Source: Pseudoduganella sp. (GTDB taxonomy: Bacteria > Pseudomonadota > Gammaproteobacteria > Burkholderiales > Burkholderiaceae_D). From it: DNA of 64,000 bases. Positions 15,787 to 25,300 of this stretch are shown here, in pieces; positions within the stretch are counted from its first letter, which is position 1; each line of letters opens with the position of its first letter. Under the pieces are notes generated by a model. That model was not told where the DNA came from, made no database searches, and saw only the letters and a program-made list of their open reading frames with translations. Where the stretch lies: the NCBI GenBank assembly GCA_021323265.1, contig JAJTCO010000038.1, forward strand, positions 1 through 64,000. The letters are read 5' to 3'. The position numbers and the translations under genes are program-made.

Positions 15787-16445
15787 TCAAGCTAGAAAAA
15801 GTCAGCAAGACCTATCACACCGACAAGGTGCAAACCCTGGCGCTGAAGGACATTGACCTGCACGTCAGGAAGTCCGAATTCGTCTGCATCATGGGTCCCA
15901 GCGGCTGCGGCAAAAGTACGCTGCTGAACATCATCGGCCTGCTGGACCGGCCCGGCGCAGGCGCCATCCACATCGGCGGGCAGGCAGTGCAGTCGTATAA
16001 GGACAAGCACGTGGCGCGCTTGCGCAACGACACCTTCGGCTTCATCTTCCAGAGCTTCCACCTGATCAACGACTTGCGCGTGATCGACAATGTGGAGCTG
16101 CCGCTGCTCTATCGCAGCATGTCCAGCGGCGAGCGGCGCGAGCGCGCCCGTGCGGCCCTGGAAAAAGTGGGCCTGGGCGCGCGCATGGAGCACTACCCGA
16201 ACCAGCTCTCGGGCGGCCAGCAGCAGCGCGTCGCCATCGCGCGCGCCATGGTGGGCCAGCCGGACGTGCTGCTGGCCGACGAGCCGACCGGCAACCTCGA
16301 TAGCAAGATGGGCTCCGAAGTGATGGACATCCTGCTCAAGCTGAACGAGGAAGGCACCACCGTCGTCATGGTCACCCACGACGAGAACGAGTCGCGCCGC
16401 GCGCACCGCATCGTGCGCGTGTTCGACGGCCAACTGGTGGCGTAA
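15783..16445 (+). CDS. ABC transporter ATPase, MacB/LolD type
   Basis: A 220-residue ATP-binding subunit with Walker [10 protein letters not shown] (38-46), Q-loop IFQSFHL, signature LSGGQQQR (142-149), Walker B VLLADEP (162-168) and the H-loop MVTHDEN. The length and TGNLDS D-loop are typical of the LolD/MacB subclass that pairs with FtsX-type permeases. It powers the mechanotransmission efflux pump formed with the next two genes. The start overlaps the adaptor stop (ATGA). Confidence 0.94.
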   Translation: MIKLEKVSKTYHTDKVQTLALKDIDLHVRKSEFVCIMGPSGCGKSTLLNIIGLLDRPGAGAIHIGGQAVQSYKDKHVARLRNDTFGFIFQSFHLINDLRVIDNVELPLLYRSMSSGERRERARAALEKVGLGARMEHYPNQLSGGQQQRVAIARAMVGQPDVLLADEPTGNLDSKMGSEVMDILLKLNEEGTTVVMVTHDENESRRAHRIVRVFDGQLVA

Positions 16446-16454
16446 GGAGCGGCC

Positions 16455-17738
16455 ATGCTGAAGAATTATCTGAAGATGGCGTGGAGCGTGGCGCAGCGCC
16501 GCAAGCTGTTCACCGCCATCAACCTGGCCTGCATCGTGCTGACGCTGGTGGTACTGCTGGTGGTGGCCGCCATGCTGCAGGAAGCCTTCTATCCTTCCGG
16601 CGTTGAGCACCGCAGCAACCGCTTCCTCCAGATCCAGCTCATGGAAGCGACCAATGAGAAGCAAACCGCCATCAGCCGCAGCCCGCTCGGCTACCGTGTC
16701 ATCGACAAGTACCTGAAGCCCATGCAGGGCAAGGAACTGGAGGCGGTGGCCACCGTGACAGGCCTGGAACCAACCTCCGTCATCATGAACGACAGCAGCA
16801 CCGAGGTGCAGATGCGCCATGCGGACGCCGAATACTGGCGCGTGATGGACTTCAAGGTACTCGCCGGCCGCGTGCCGGGCGCCGATGACGTGGCACAGGG
16901 GCGCATGGTGGCCGTACTGTCCCGCTCCATGGCGGTCAAGCTGTTTGCCGACCCTGCGCCAGTGGGCCGCAAGGTCGAAGCCGGCGCCCAGTCGTTCACG
17001 GTGATCGGCGTGGTGGAAGATGCCATGCACTTGAATGCCTACGCAGACATGTGGGTGCCGCTGACCACTTATCCGAACACGATGTACCGCCAGCAGATGA
17101 CCGGCAACTTCATCGCCCTGTTGATGGCGCGCAGCCCGGATGACCTGCCGGCCATCCGCACGAAGGTCAGCCAGATCGCGCGCAACATGGATTTCGCCGG
17201 GGATTCCGAATTCACCCAGGGAGAAATGTGGGCCGACAGCAAGATCGACATGTTCGCGCGCCTGCTCACCGGCAGCAAGGATGTCAATGCCGACCTCGGC
17301 ATCGTCAGCATCGGCGGCCAGCAGCTGAGCGGCGGTGCGCTGGTCATGGCCGGCATCAGCTTCCTGATGCTGCTGTTCATGCTGCTGCCCGCGCTTAACC
17401 TGGTCAACCTGAACATCGGCCGCATCATGGAGCGCAGCACCGAGATCGGCGTGCGCAAGGCCTTCGGCGCCACGAACCGCCAACTGGCCCTGCAACTGGT
17501 GCTGGAAAACGTCGTGCTGTGCCTGGCCGGCGGCGCCATCGCCTTCGTCCTGGCGGCCGGCGTGCTGTGGTGGCTGGAAGCTGCCGGACCCATTCCCTAC
17601 CTGAAGGTCGGCATCAACCTGGCTGTCTTTGGCTGGGGCTTGCTGATCACCGTTGTCTTTGGCGTGCTGTCGGGCGTGGTCCCGGCCTGGAAAATGTCGC
17701 GCCTCGATCCTGTCCACGCCTTGAAGGGAGCTGCCTGA
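16455..17738 (+). CDS. ABC permease, FtsX/MacB type (first)
   Basis: A 427-residue permease: an N-terminal transmembrane helix ([20 protein letters not shown]), a large periplasmic MacB-core domain and three C-terminal helices (about 295-320, 350-375, 390-415) with the [17 protein letters not shown] coupling segment characteristic of FtsX-like permeases. AAGGAGCGGCC before the ATG serves as ribosome binding site. It overlaps the second permease by one base and probably forms a heterodimer with it, unlike MacB, where ATPase and permease are fused. Confidence 0.9.
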   Translation: MLKNYLKMAWSVAQRRKLFTAINLACIVLTLVVLLVVAAMLQEAFYPSGVEHRSNRFLQIQLMEATNEKQTAISRSPLGYRVIDKYLKPMQGKELEAVATVTGLEPTSVIMNDSSTEVQMRHADAEYWRVMDFKVLAGRVPGADDVAQGRMVAVLSRSMAVKLFADPAPVGRKVEAGAQSFTVIGVVEDAMHLNAYADMWVPLTTYPNTMYRQQMTGNFIALLMARSPDDLPAIRTKVSQIARNMDFAGDSEFTQGEMWADSKIDMFARLLTGSKDVNADLGIVSIGGQQLSGGALVMAGISFLMLLFMLLPALNLVNLNIGRIMERSTEIGVRKAFGATNRQLALQLVLENVVLCLAGGAIAFVLAAGVLWWLEAAGPIPYLKVGINLAVFGWGLLITVVFGVLSGVVPAWKMSRLDPVHALKGAA

Positions 17739-18940
17739 TGCTGCGCCACCTGTTGAAACTGACCTGGAAGCGCAAGTCGCGCAACATGCTTCTCAGCCTG
17801 GAGATCATGCTGGCCTTTGTCATCGTGTTTGCCATCGCCGCCACCGGCATGCGCTACTGGCAGCTGCACCACAAGCCGCTTGGCTTCCAGTACCAGGACG
17901 TATGGGCCGTGCAGCTGCTGCCGCCCAACGGCAGCCAGTTGGGCCGCACGGAAGGCATGCACGAGCACTTCGTGCGTGCGCTGAAAGGCATGCCGCAAGT
18001 GGATAGCGTCGGCATAACCACCTTCGCACTGTTCAACCAATCCGGTATGGTTTCGCGCATTGCGCTGGCTGACGGGAGCCGCAGCGTGCGCGCCAATTTG
18101 CTGGAAGCGGACGACCATATCTGGGCGACGCTGGGAATGGAACTGGTCGAGGGGCGCTGGCCGTCCGCACAGGATGAAAGCGCCGATGCGTTGGCCACTG
18201 TCATCAACCGGCGCATGGCGCTGGAATTGTTCCCCAGCGGCTCGCCACTCGGCCAGGTGATCAAGGCCGAATCGGTCGATCCCAAGGACGCGCAGCGCTT
18301 CCGCGTTGTCGGCGTGATCGAGGACTTCCGCAGCCAAGGCGAATTCATGTCGCCACGCCCCTTCATGCTCTACCGCTATGACCCGCGGGTAGGCATGAAA
18401 ATGCAAATGACCTTGCTGATCAAGATGAAGCCAGGCACGCCGCGCTCGTTCGAACTGGACCTGCAGCGCCAGCTCAAGCAGGTGCGCAATGACTGGAGCT
18501 TCACCATCAACCCGCTGGCGGAATTGCGCTCCGCGCAGCTGACAATGGCGCTGGTACCGCTCAAAGTGCTGGGCGTGATCGCCTCCTTCCTGCTGCTGAT
18601 GGTCTGCTTCGGCCTGTTCGGCGTACTGTGGCAGAACACCACGCGCCGCATTCCGGAAATCGGCTTGCGCCGTGCGGTCGGCGCCAGCGCAACCGACATC
18701 TACCGCCAGATCATCGCCGAACAGATGCTGCTCTCGACTCTGGCCATGGCTGGCGGCCTGGCCTTGCTGGTGCAGTTGCCGCTGACCGGCGCGCTGGGCG
18801 AATCGCTGAACTGGAGCGTGTTTGCCGGCGGCGCGGTCCTTTCAATGGCCGTTATCTATCTGCTATCCTTGCTGTGCTCGCTGTATCCCGGCTGGCGCGC
18901 CAGCCGATTGCATCCCGCCGCGGCGCTGCACTACGAATGA
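17738..18940 (+). CDS. ABC permease, FtsX/MacB type (second)
   Basis: A 400-residue permease with the same architecture as the gene before it: N-terminal helix (LLSLEIMLAFVIVFAIAATGM), periplasmic domain, three C-terminal helices and the coupling sequence RRIPEIGLRRAVGASATDIYRQI. I chose the ATG at 17738, which overlaps the previous stop codon, because the family begins at the membrane-proximal helix. The two permeases are clearly diverged from each other, consistent with an asymmetric pump. Confidence 0.9.
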   Translation: MLRHLLKLTWKRKSRNMLLSLEIMLAFVIVFAIAATGMRYWQLHHKPLGFQYQDVWAVQLLPPNGSQLGRTEGMHEHFVRALKGMPQVDSVGITTFALFNQSGMVSRIALADGSRSVRANLLEADDHIWATLGMELVEGRWPSAQDESADALATVINRRMALELFPSGSPLGQVIKAESVDPKDAQRFRVVGVIEDFRSQGEFMSPRPFMLYRYDPRVGMKMQMTLLIKMKPGTPRSFELDLQRQLKQVRNDWSFTINPLAELRSAQLTMALVPLKVLGVIASFLLLMVCFGLFGVLWQNTTRRIPEIGLRRAVGASATDIYRQIIAEQMLLSTLAMAGGLALLVQLPLTGALGESLNWSVFAGGAVLSMAVIYLLSLLCSLYPGWRASRLHPAAALHYE

Positions 18941-20341
18941 ATGGAATCCATGCGCCGTATCCTGATTGTCGATGACGACAGCGCCGTACAAGTCTCCCTG
19001 CAACTGCTGCTGAAACAGGCGGGCTATGAAGCGCGCTGCTGCGACGACCCGCAGCAAGCCTTGCAGGCGCTGGCGGCCAGCCAGTTCGACCTGGTGCTGC
19101 AGGACATGAACTTCTCGCTGCAAACGAGCGGCGAGGAGGGCCTGGCCCTGCTCGCCGCCATCCGCGACGCCCACCCTGCCCTGCCGGTGCTGCTGATGAC
19201 GGCCTGGGGCTCGATCTCGCTGGCCGTGAAAGGCATGCAGGCCGGTGCCGCCAACTTCTTCACCAAGCCCTGGGACAACGCGCAGCTGCTGGAGCTGGTG
19301 CGCACCACCCTGGCCGCCGTGCCGCGGTCGGGCGGCGACGGCGCCGCTGGACCGAGCCGCGCGGAACTGGACCGCCAGTTCGACTTCGCCAACATCATCG
19401 GCGAACATCCCAAGCTGCTGCGCGTGCTGGCCACCATTGGCCAGGTGGCGGCAACGCGCGCGCCGGTACTGATCCTGGGCGAGAGCGGCTGCGGCAAGGA
19501 GCTGGTGGCCGACGCCATCCACCGCAACAGCCCGCGCGCGGCACAGGCGCCGGTCAAGATCAACATGGGGGCAATCACGCCCAGCCTGTTCGAAAGCGAG
19601 ATGTTCGGCCACGTCAAGGGCGCCTTCACCGACGCCCGCAGCGACCGCCGCGGCCACTTTGCCACCGCCCACGGCAGCACGCTGTTCCTCGACGAAATCG
19701 GCGAGCTGCAGCGCCCGGACCAGGTCAAGCTGCTGCGCGTGCTGCAGGACCAGACCTTCACGCCGGTCGGCGCCAGCCGCAGCGAACAGGCCGACGTGCG
19801 CGTGGTCTCCGCCACCAACCGCGAACTGGCGGAGATGGTCGCCAGCGGCGACTTCCGCGAAGACCTGTTCTACCGCCTGAACCTGATCACCATCCGCCTG
19901 CCCGCACTGCGCGAGCGCCGCAGCGACATCCCGCTGCTGGTGCGCCATGTAGCGGGCACGGTGGCCGCCAGCTACGGCCTGCCGCCCGCCAGCGTCACGC
20001 CGGCCGCGATGGACTGGCTGTCGGCGCAGCAATGGCCCGGCAACATCCGCCAGCTGCGCCAGACGCTGGAACGCACCATGCTGCTGGCCGGACGCCAGCA
20101 GCTCGACCGCTCCGACTTCATCGCCGCCAGCGCGCATGAAGACGGCGGCAGCGCACGCCTCGGCGTCGACGGCATGACGCTGGACCAGGTGGAAAAGCTG
20201 ATGATCGCCAAGGCCATGGAACAACACCAGGGCAATATCTCGCGCGTGGCCGCCGTGCTGGGCCTGTCGCGCGCGGCGCTGTACCGCCGCCTGGAGCGGC
20301 ATGGCCTGGGCGGGCCAGGCGGCGTCGGCGAAGACGAATGA
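18941..20341 (+). CDS. Sigma-54-dependent response regulator (NtrC family)
   Basis: A 466-residue activator. The receiver domain (residues 5-125) has acidic D11-D13 and phospho-acceptor D55. The AAA+ domain has Walker A GESGCGKE (180-187), the sigma-54 contact loop GAFTDA (227-232, in place of GAFTGA) and Walker B TLFLDEIGEL (247-256). The C-terminus is a Fis-type helix-turn-helix (GNISRVAAVLGLSRAALYRRL). It follows the permease stop directly and should activate the RpoN promoter at 14511 by binding the palindrome at 14430, making the operon autoregulated. Phosphorylation is expected from the next gene. Confidence 0.93.
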   Translation: MESMRRILIVDDDSAVQVSLQLLLKQAGYEARCCDDPQQALQALAASQFDLVLQDMNFSLQTSGEEGLALLAAIRDAHPALPVLLMTAWGSISLAVKGMQAGAANFFTKPWDNAQLLELVRTTLAAVPRSGGDGAAGPSRAELDRQFDFANIIGEHPKLLRVLATIGQVAATRAPVLILGESGCGKELVADAIHRNSPRAAQAPVKINMGAITPSLFESEMFGHVKGAFTDARSDRRGHFATAHGSTLFLDEIGELQRPDQVKLLRVLQDQTFTPVGASRSEQADVRVVSATNRELAEMVASGDFREDLFYRLNLITIRLPALRERRSDIPLLVRHVAGTVAASYGLPPASVTPAAMDWLSAQQWPGNIRQLRQTLERTMLLAGRQQLDRSDFIAASAHEDGGSARLGVDGMTLDQVEKLMIAKAMEQHQGNISRVAAVLGLSRAALYRRLERHGLGGPGGVGEDE

Positions 20342-21654
20342 AGCGCCTGCGCGTCCGGCTGTTCGCCTACCTGGCCGTACTGCACCTGGTGCTGCTGGCG
20401 CTCGCCTTTCCGCTGCTGGACAGGCAGCCCTGGCTGTTCATCGCGCTGGAAGCCGCCCTGGCACTGAGCTTTTTCCTCGGCTGGCGCTTGCTGGCGCGCG
20501 CACTGGAGCCGCTCGGCTACACGCAGCGCCTGCGCGACCTGCTGCAGGACCAGGACTATGCCGCGCGCCTGCGCAGCAGCGGCAGCGCGGAGCTGGACCA
20601 GCTGGTGGACCAGTTCAACGCCCTGCTCGGCTCCCTGCACGCCGAACGGCTGCGCATCGGCGAACAGCAAGGCTTCCTCGACCGCCTGCTGGAAGCGACG
20701 CCAAGCGCCGTCATCGTGTTCGACTTTGACGGCAACGTCTCGCTGCTCAACCCCAGCGCCCAGGCGCTGCACCACCGCGACGCCCTGCTGCTGCAACTGG
20801 CCGGCCTGCCGGACGGCGCCAGCACCATGCTGTCCGACCCGGACGGCCGGCGCTACCGCGGCCAGCGCGGCCACTTCTACGACCGCGGCTTCGCGCGCCG
20901 CTTCCTGCTGATCGAGGAACTGACCGAAGAGCTGCAAAGCTCGGAACGCGCCACCTACGAAAAGCTGGTGCGCGTGCTGGGGCATGAAGTCAACAACACC
21001 GTCGCCGCCACCGGCTCGGTGCTCGAATCGCTGCTGTTCTATCGCGGCCAACTGGCCGCCGCCGACGGCGAGGACTTCGCCACCGCCATCGGCGCCGTCA
21101 AGCGCCGCAACGCCAGCCTGGGCGAATTCATCGAACGCTTCACCCACGTGGCCAAGCTGCCGGCGCCGGAACTGCGCCCCTGCGCCGTGCAGGACGTGGT
21201 GGAAGACATCCTGTACCTGTACCGCGAACCCTGCCGCAGCCGCGGCATCAGCATCGGCTGGCGCCGCTGCGATGCGGCCGGCCCCCTGCCGCTGGACCGC
21301 CAGCTCATCGAACAAGCCCTGCAGAACCTGGTCAAGAACGCGATGGAAGCGGCCGAAGCCACCCAGCGCGAACGCGGCGGCGCCGCCAGCGTGCAGCTGG
21401 AACTGGCGCGCGAAGCCGAAGGCCTGCGCCTGTCCGTGATCGACTCGGGCGCGCGCCTGGCCGACGTGCCGGCCAGCCAGCTGTTCACGCCCTTCTTCAG
21501 CACCAAGAAGGGCGGCCAGGGCATCGGCCTGCTGCTGGTGCGCGAAGTGCTGCTGCGGCATGGCTACGCCCACCGACTCGCCCCCAACGCGGCCGGCGAA
21601 ACCTCCTTCGACATCTGGTTCCCCGCTTCATTCCCGCAGAGCAACGTGGTCTGA
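20338..21654 (+). CDS. Membrane sensor histidine kinase
   Basis: A 438-residue kinase overlapping the regulator gene by four bases (ATGA). Two hydrophobic segments (about 8-26 and 32-50) have almost no periplasmic loop between them, so it senses within or at the membrane. A PAS-like region (110-170) leads to the H-box with H216 (VLGHEVNNT, lacking the usual proline), then N-box NLVKNAMEA and G-box KKGGQGIGL. This NtrY-like kinase without a large sensor domain is the type seen with efflux operons that detect envelope stress or the pump itself; that role is inferred. Confidence 0.92.
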   Translation: MKRLRVRLFAYLAVLHLVLLALAFPLLDRQPWLFIALEAALALSFFLGWRLLARALEPLGYTQRLRDLLQDQDYAARLRSSGSAELDQLVDQFNALLGSLHAERLRIGEQQGFLDRLLEATPSAVIVFDFDGNVSLLNPSAQALHHRDALLLQLAGLPDGASTMLSDPDGRRYRGQRGHFYDRGFARRFLLIEELTEELQSSERATYEKLVRVLGHEVNNTVAATGSVLESLLFYRGQLAAADGEDFATAIGAVKRRNASLGEFIERFTHVAKLPAPELRPCAVQDVVEDILYLYREPCRSRGISIGWRRCDAAGPLPLDRQLIEQALQNLVKNAMEAAEATQRERGGAASVQLELAREAEGLRLSVIDSGARLADVPASQLFTPFFSTKKGGQGIGLLLVREVLLRHGYAHRLAPNAAGETSFDIWFPASFPQSNVV

Positions 21655-21678
21655 CCGCATCAGTTTTGGCCTGCTCGA

Positions 21679-21707
21679 TTGATATATTGGTCAGACCAAT
21701 ATAAGAT
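21679..21707 (+). promoter_or_regulatory. Promoter covered by a perfect palindrome (repressor operator)
   Basis: A -35 box TTGATA (21679-21684) and -10 box TAAGAT (21702-21707) are 17 bases apart. Filling the spacer is a 21-base perfect palindrome, TATATTGGTC-A-GACCAATATA (21683-21703). The TTGGT-N3-ACCAA core is the kind bound by GntR regulators of the FadR subfamily (PdhR, LldR, UxuR/ExuR). Position implies repression of the PEP-CTERM and pectinase genes. Confidence 0.7.
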
Positions 21708-21720
21708 TGGACTTGCCAAT
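21706..21720 (+). promoter_or_regulatory. Second ATTGG/CCAAT inverted repeat
   Basis: ATTGG-N5-CCAAT lies three bases after the 21-base palindrome and repeats its half-site. It could be a second, weaker operator for the same regulator. Confidence 0.4.
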
Positions 21721-21747
21721 CAGGCACGCCCTATCCCGGAGCACACG

Positions 21748-22314
21748 ATGAAAAAAACCATAATGGAGACATTGGTGGCTGCCGTACTCGCCACCGGAAT
21801 CGCCCACGCCGCACCGCTGCCGCTACAAGATGCCGTCATCAGCGCCACCTACAACGGTTCGCCCGACACCATGCTCGGCCTGGACCACCTGTTCCAGATG
21901 GAGCCGGGGTCGAACACCACCGCCCTCGATCCTTCCGGCACCGGCGTCGAATTCCTCAGCGCCGACGCCCTGTTCGGCTTCGACTTCGACGCCAGCGGCT
22001 TGCTGACCATCGTCGCCAATGCGCCGGTCGCTCCCGGCGCCTACCAGTTCCACTTCGATTTCGGCGCGACGCTGGCCGTCCCGCTGAGCGCCTTCAAGCT
22101 GATCGACGGCGCCGCCATCGGCGGCACGCCCGTGCTGTCGCTGGGCGCGGACGGCAAGTCCATCGACGTCGACCTGAGCGGCACCAGCTGGAGCGAATTT
22201 GCCAGCATCACCGCCCAGCTGGAAGCCAGTGCCGTACCGGAGCCAGGCAGCGCAGCCCTGCTGCTGACAGGTTTCGCCGCGCTCGCCGCCAGCCGTCGCG
22301 CACGCCGCCGCTAA
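21748..22314 (+). CDS. PEP-CTERM exosortase substrate protein, 188 aa
   Basis: The ATG at 21748 gives a signal peptide (cleavage after GIAHA). The mature domain is beta-rich, with DFDASGLLTIVAN and YQFHFDFGATLAV suggesting a sandwich fold. The C-terminus has the complete sorting signal: VPEPGS, a hydrophobic helix and the basic tail RRARRR. Exosortase (EpsH/XrtA-type, not in this window) would process it and deliver it to the envelope or extracellular matrix. It lies between the palindromic promoter and the pectinase gene (29-base gap), so it is probably co-expressed with that enzyme. Confidence 0.9.
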   Translation: MKKTIMETLVAAVLATGIAHAAPLPLQDAVISATYNGSPDTMLGLDHLFQMEPGSNTTALDPSGTGVEFLSADALFGFDFDASGLLTIVANAPVAPGAYQFHFDFGATLAVPLSAFKLIDGAAIGGTPVLSLGADGKSIDVDLSGTSWSEFASITAQLEASAVPEPGSAALLLTGFAALAASRRARRR

Positions 22315-22343
22315 AGCCTGCTCCCATCCTTCAGGAGAATCTT

Positions 22344-25300
22344 ATGGAACGCAAAGGTTTCAGGAGCGCGCTCGCCCTGCTTGGCGCGCTCGCCATCCTC
22401 ACCCTCCCCCTCGCCGGCGCGCCGGCGCACGCCGCCACCGATCCGGCGCGGGCCGTCGCCCCGGCCGATGGCTGGGCCAGCCAGGCCGGCGGCACCGCCG
22501 GCGGCGCGGCCGCCACCGCCGCGCACATCTACAGCGTCGCCAACCGCGCGCAGCTGGTGGCCGCCATCAACAACGGCGGCACCAACCCCAAGATCATCAA
22601 GGTCAGCGGCACCATCGACATGAGCGAAGGCGTCCCCTACGCGAACACGGGCGACCAGGCCATCCGCGGCGCGATCCGGCTCAAGAGCAACACCACCCTG
22701 GTCGGCGCCGCGCCCGGCGCAGGCATCGTCAACGGGCATATCCAGCTGGTGGGCGTCTCGCAGATCGCCATCCGCAACCTGAAGATCGTGGCGCCATGCG
22801 ACGTCGGACCGGTCTGGGACCCGAACGACGGCGCCAATGGCGCCTGGAACGCAGCCTATGACGCCATCGGCATCTCCGGCTCCGACCACATCTGGATCGA
22901 CCACAACACCTTCACCGACGCCCCCACCACCGACAACCTGCTGCCGACCGAGAACGGCCAGTTGAAGCAATGCCACGACGGCGCGGTCGACATCACCAAC
23001 GCCTCCGACTACGTGACCGTCTCGTACAACGTGTTCGGCGAACACCACAAGAACAGCCTGATCGGCTCCGGCGACGGCGCCACGGGCGACGAAGGCAAGC
23101 TGCGCGTCACCCTCAGCAACAACGTCTTCCGCAACGTCTCCAGCCGCGCCCCGCGCGTGCGCTACGGCCAGGTCCACCTGTTCAACAACTACTTCACGGG
23201 CAGCCGCAACGCCGCCGTGTACGCGAACCAGTACAGCATCGGCGCCGGCTACAACGCCAAGATCCTGTCGCACGCCAATGTGTTCGAGATCGCCGGCGCG
23301 CAGCTGTGCAGCGACATCGTCATCAATCCCGGCGGCGCAGCCACCGGCACCTTCAAGGACAGCGGCTCGCTGCTGAACGGCACCCTGCTGGGCGGCTGCA
23401 GCATCAACAACAACGTCACCTGGACGCCGCCTTACGCCTACAGCGTACGGCCCACCATGCTGGTGAAGGCCAACGCCCTGGCGCAAGCCGGCGCCGGCAA
23501 GTTCTCCACCACCATCAGCGGCAACGGCGACACCAGCAGCACGCCCATCCTCACGCTGACCTGCCCGCCCAGCGGCCTGTACTTCTGCGACGACTTCCAG
23601 TCCGGAAGCCCTGCCAACTGGGACCTGCTGCCCGTGGCGGGCCCGAACGGCAGCTTCAGCGTCAAGGCCGAAGCGATCGGCGCCAGCAACCTCGTGCTGC
23701 AGTACACCGCCGCCAGCACCGGCGGCGTACTGGCCCTGCTCAAGCCCGCCGCCATGGCCAACGTTCCCAGCGGCGACTACTTCGTCGAAGCGCGCATCAA
23801 GCCGCAAACCAACGGCACCGCGGGCAACAAGCTGCTCTACCTGGTTACGCGCTACAGCAACGCCAGCAACTGGTACGGCGCCGGCCTGAACGTCCAGAAC
23901 GCCAACACCAGCACCCAGGTGGAAATCGCCCGCATGCTGAACGGCGCGCTGACCCGGCCCAAGCAGGTGCGCAAGCCGATCAACATGGATTCCGTGTTCT
24001 ACACCGTGCGCTTCGAAATGATCGGCAGCACGCTGACCGTCTACCTCGATGGCGAACCGCTCGGTTCCGTCACCGACGCCTCGTTCAGCGCACGCGGCCT
24101 GGTCGGCCTGTACACGGCCAACAAATCGTTCCAGATCGACGACGTGCGCATCGGTGACCCAAGCCTCAAGCCGGCGCAGCTGACGCTCAGCCCCGCCACC
24201 ACCAGCTACGTAGCCGAAGCGGGCGACGCGCCGCTGCAGCTGGCCGTCACCGCCGTCAAGCCCGATGGCAGCGCCGACAGTTTCAGCGCCAGCTCCAGCA
24301 ATCCCGCCGTGCTGGCGGTCGGCATCAGCGGCAACAGCCTGGTGCTGACGCCGGTCGGCGCCGGCAGCGCGAGCGTGCGCGTCACCAGCGACAGCGACCC
24401 GACGCTGGTGCGCACGATCAGCGCCAGCATCGGCGCCCAGTTCGTACAGCCGACCCAGAGCTACCCGCTGGAAGGCAAGACCCTGCCCGCCAGCGCCAGT
24501 GCCGACATCCCCATCGACGCCGGCCTGCGCCTCGTGTTCGACAACGCGCCCACGCTGGGCAGCAGCGGCACCATCCGCATCTTCCGCAAGCTCGACGACG
24601 CCCTGATCGACGTGATCAAGCTCACCGGCGAAACGGACGAACTGGGCTACCCCGGCCAGAGCGCCATACGCAAGGTCAACACCAGCCCGATCACCATCGA
24701 CGGCAACACCGTCACGCTCCGGCCGCACACCGGCAAGCTGGCCTACGGCACCGAATACTACGTCGCCATTGCCAACGGCGTGTTCAATGGCGCCACGCTG
24801 GGCGGCGTCCCGTTCGTCGGCATCGGCAAGCTTGGCAACTGGAGCTTCGCCACCCGCGACAGCGCCCCCGCCGGCCCCGACCTGACGGTGGGCAGCGGCG
24901 CCGGCAGCGACTTCGCCACCGTGCAGGGCGCCCTCAACTTCCTCATGCAGCACGTCGCCAAAGCCACGCCCGCCACTGTCACGCTGCGCAACGGCAGCTA
25001 CCGCGAACTGCTCTACCTGCGCGGCAAGGACAACGTCACCCTGCGCGGCGAAAGCCGGGACGGCGTCATCCTGCACTACACCAACTACGAGAGCATCAAC
25101 CCCGGCACCGGCGCCAGCCAGGCCCCCGGCAGCAGCGCCAGCCCCGCCGGCGGGCGCTCGGTGCTGCTGGTGGAAGGGGCCGACATGCTGGTGCTGGAGA
25201 CGCTCACCCTGCGCAACACGACGCTGCGCGCCGCCAACATCAGCGCCCAGGCCGAAACGCTCTACTTCAATAACGACAACGGCCGCCTGATCGCCCGCGA

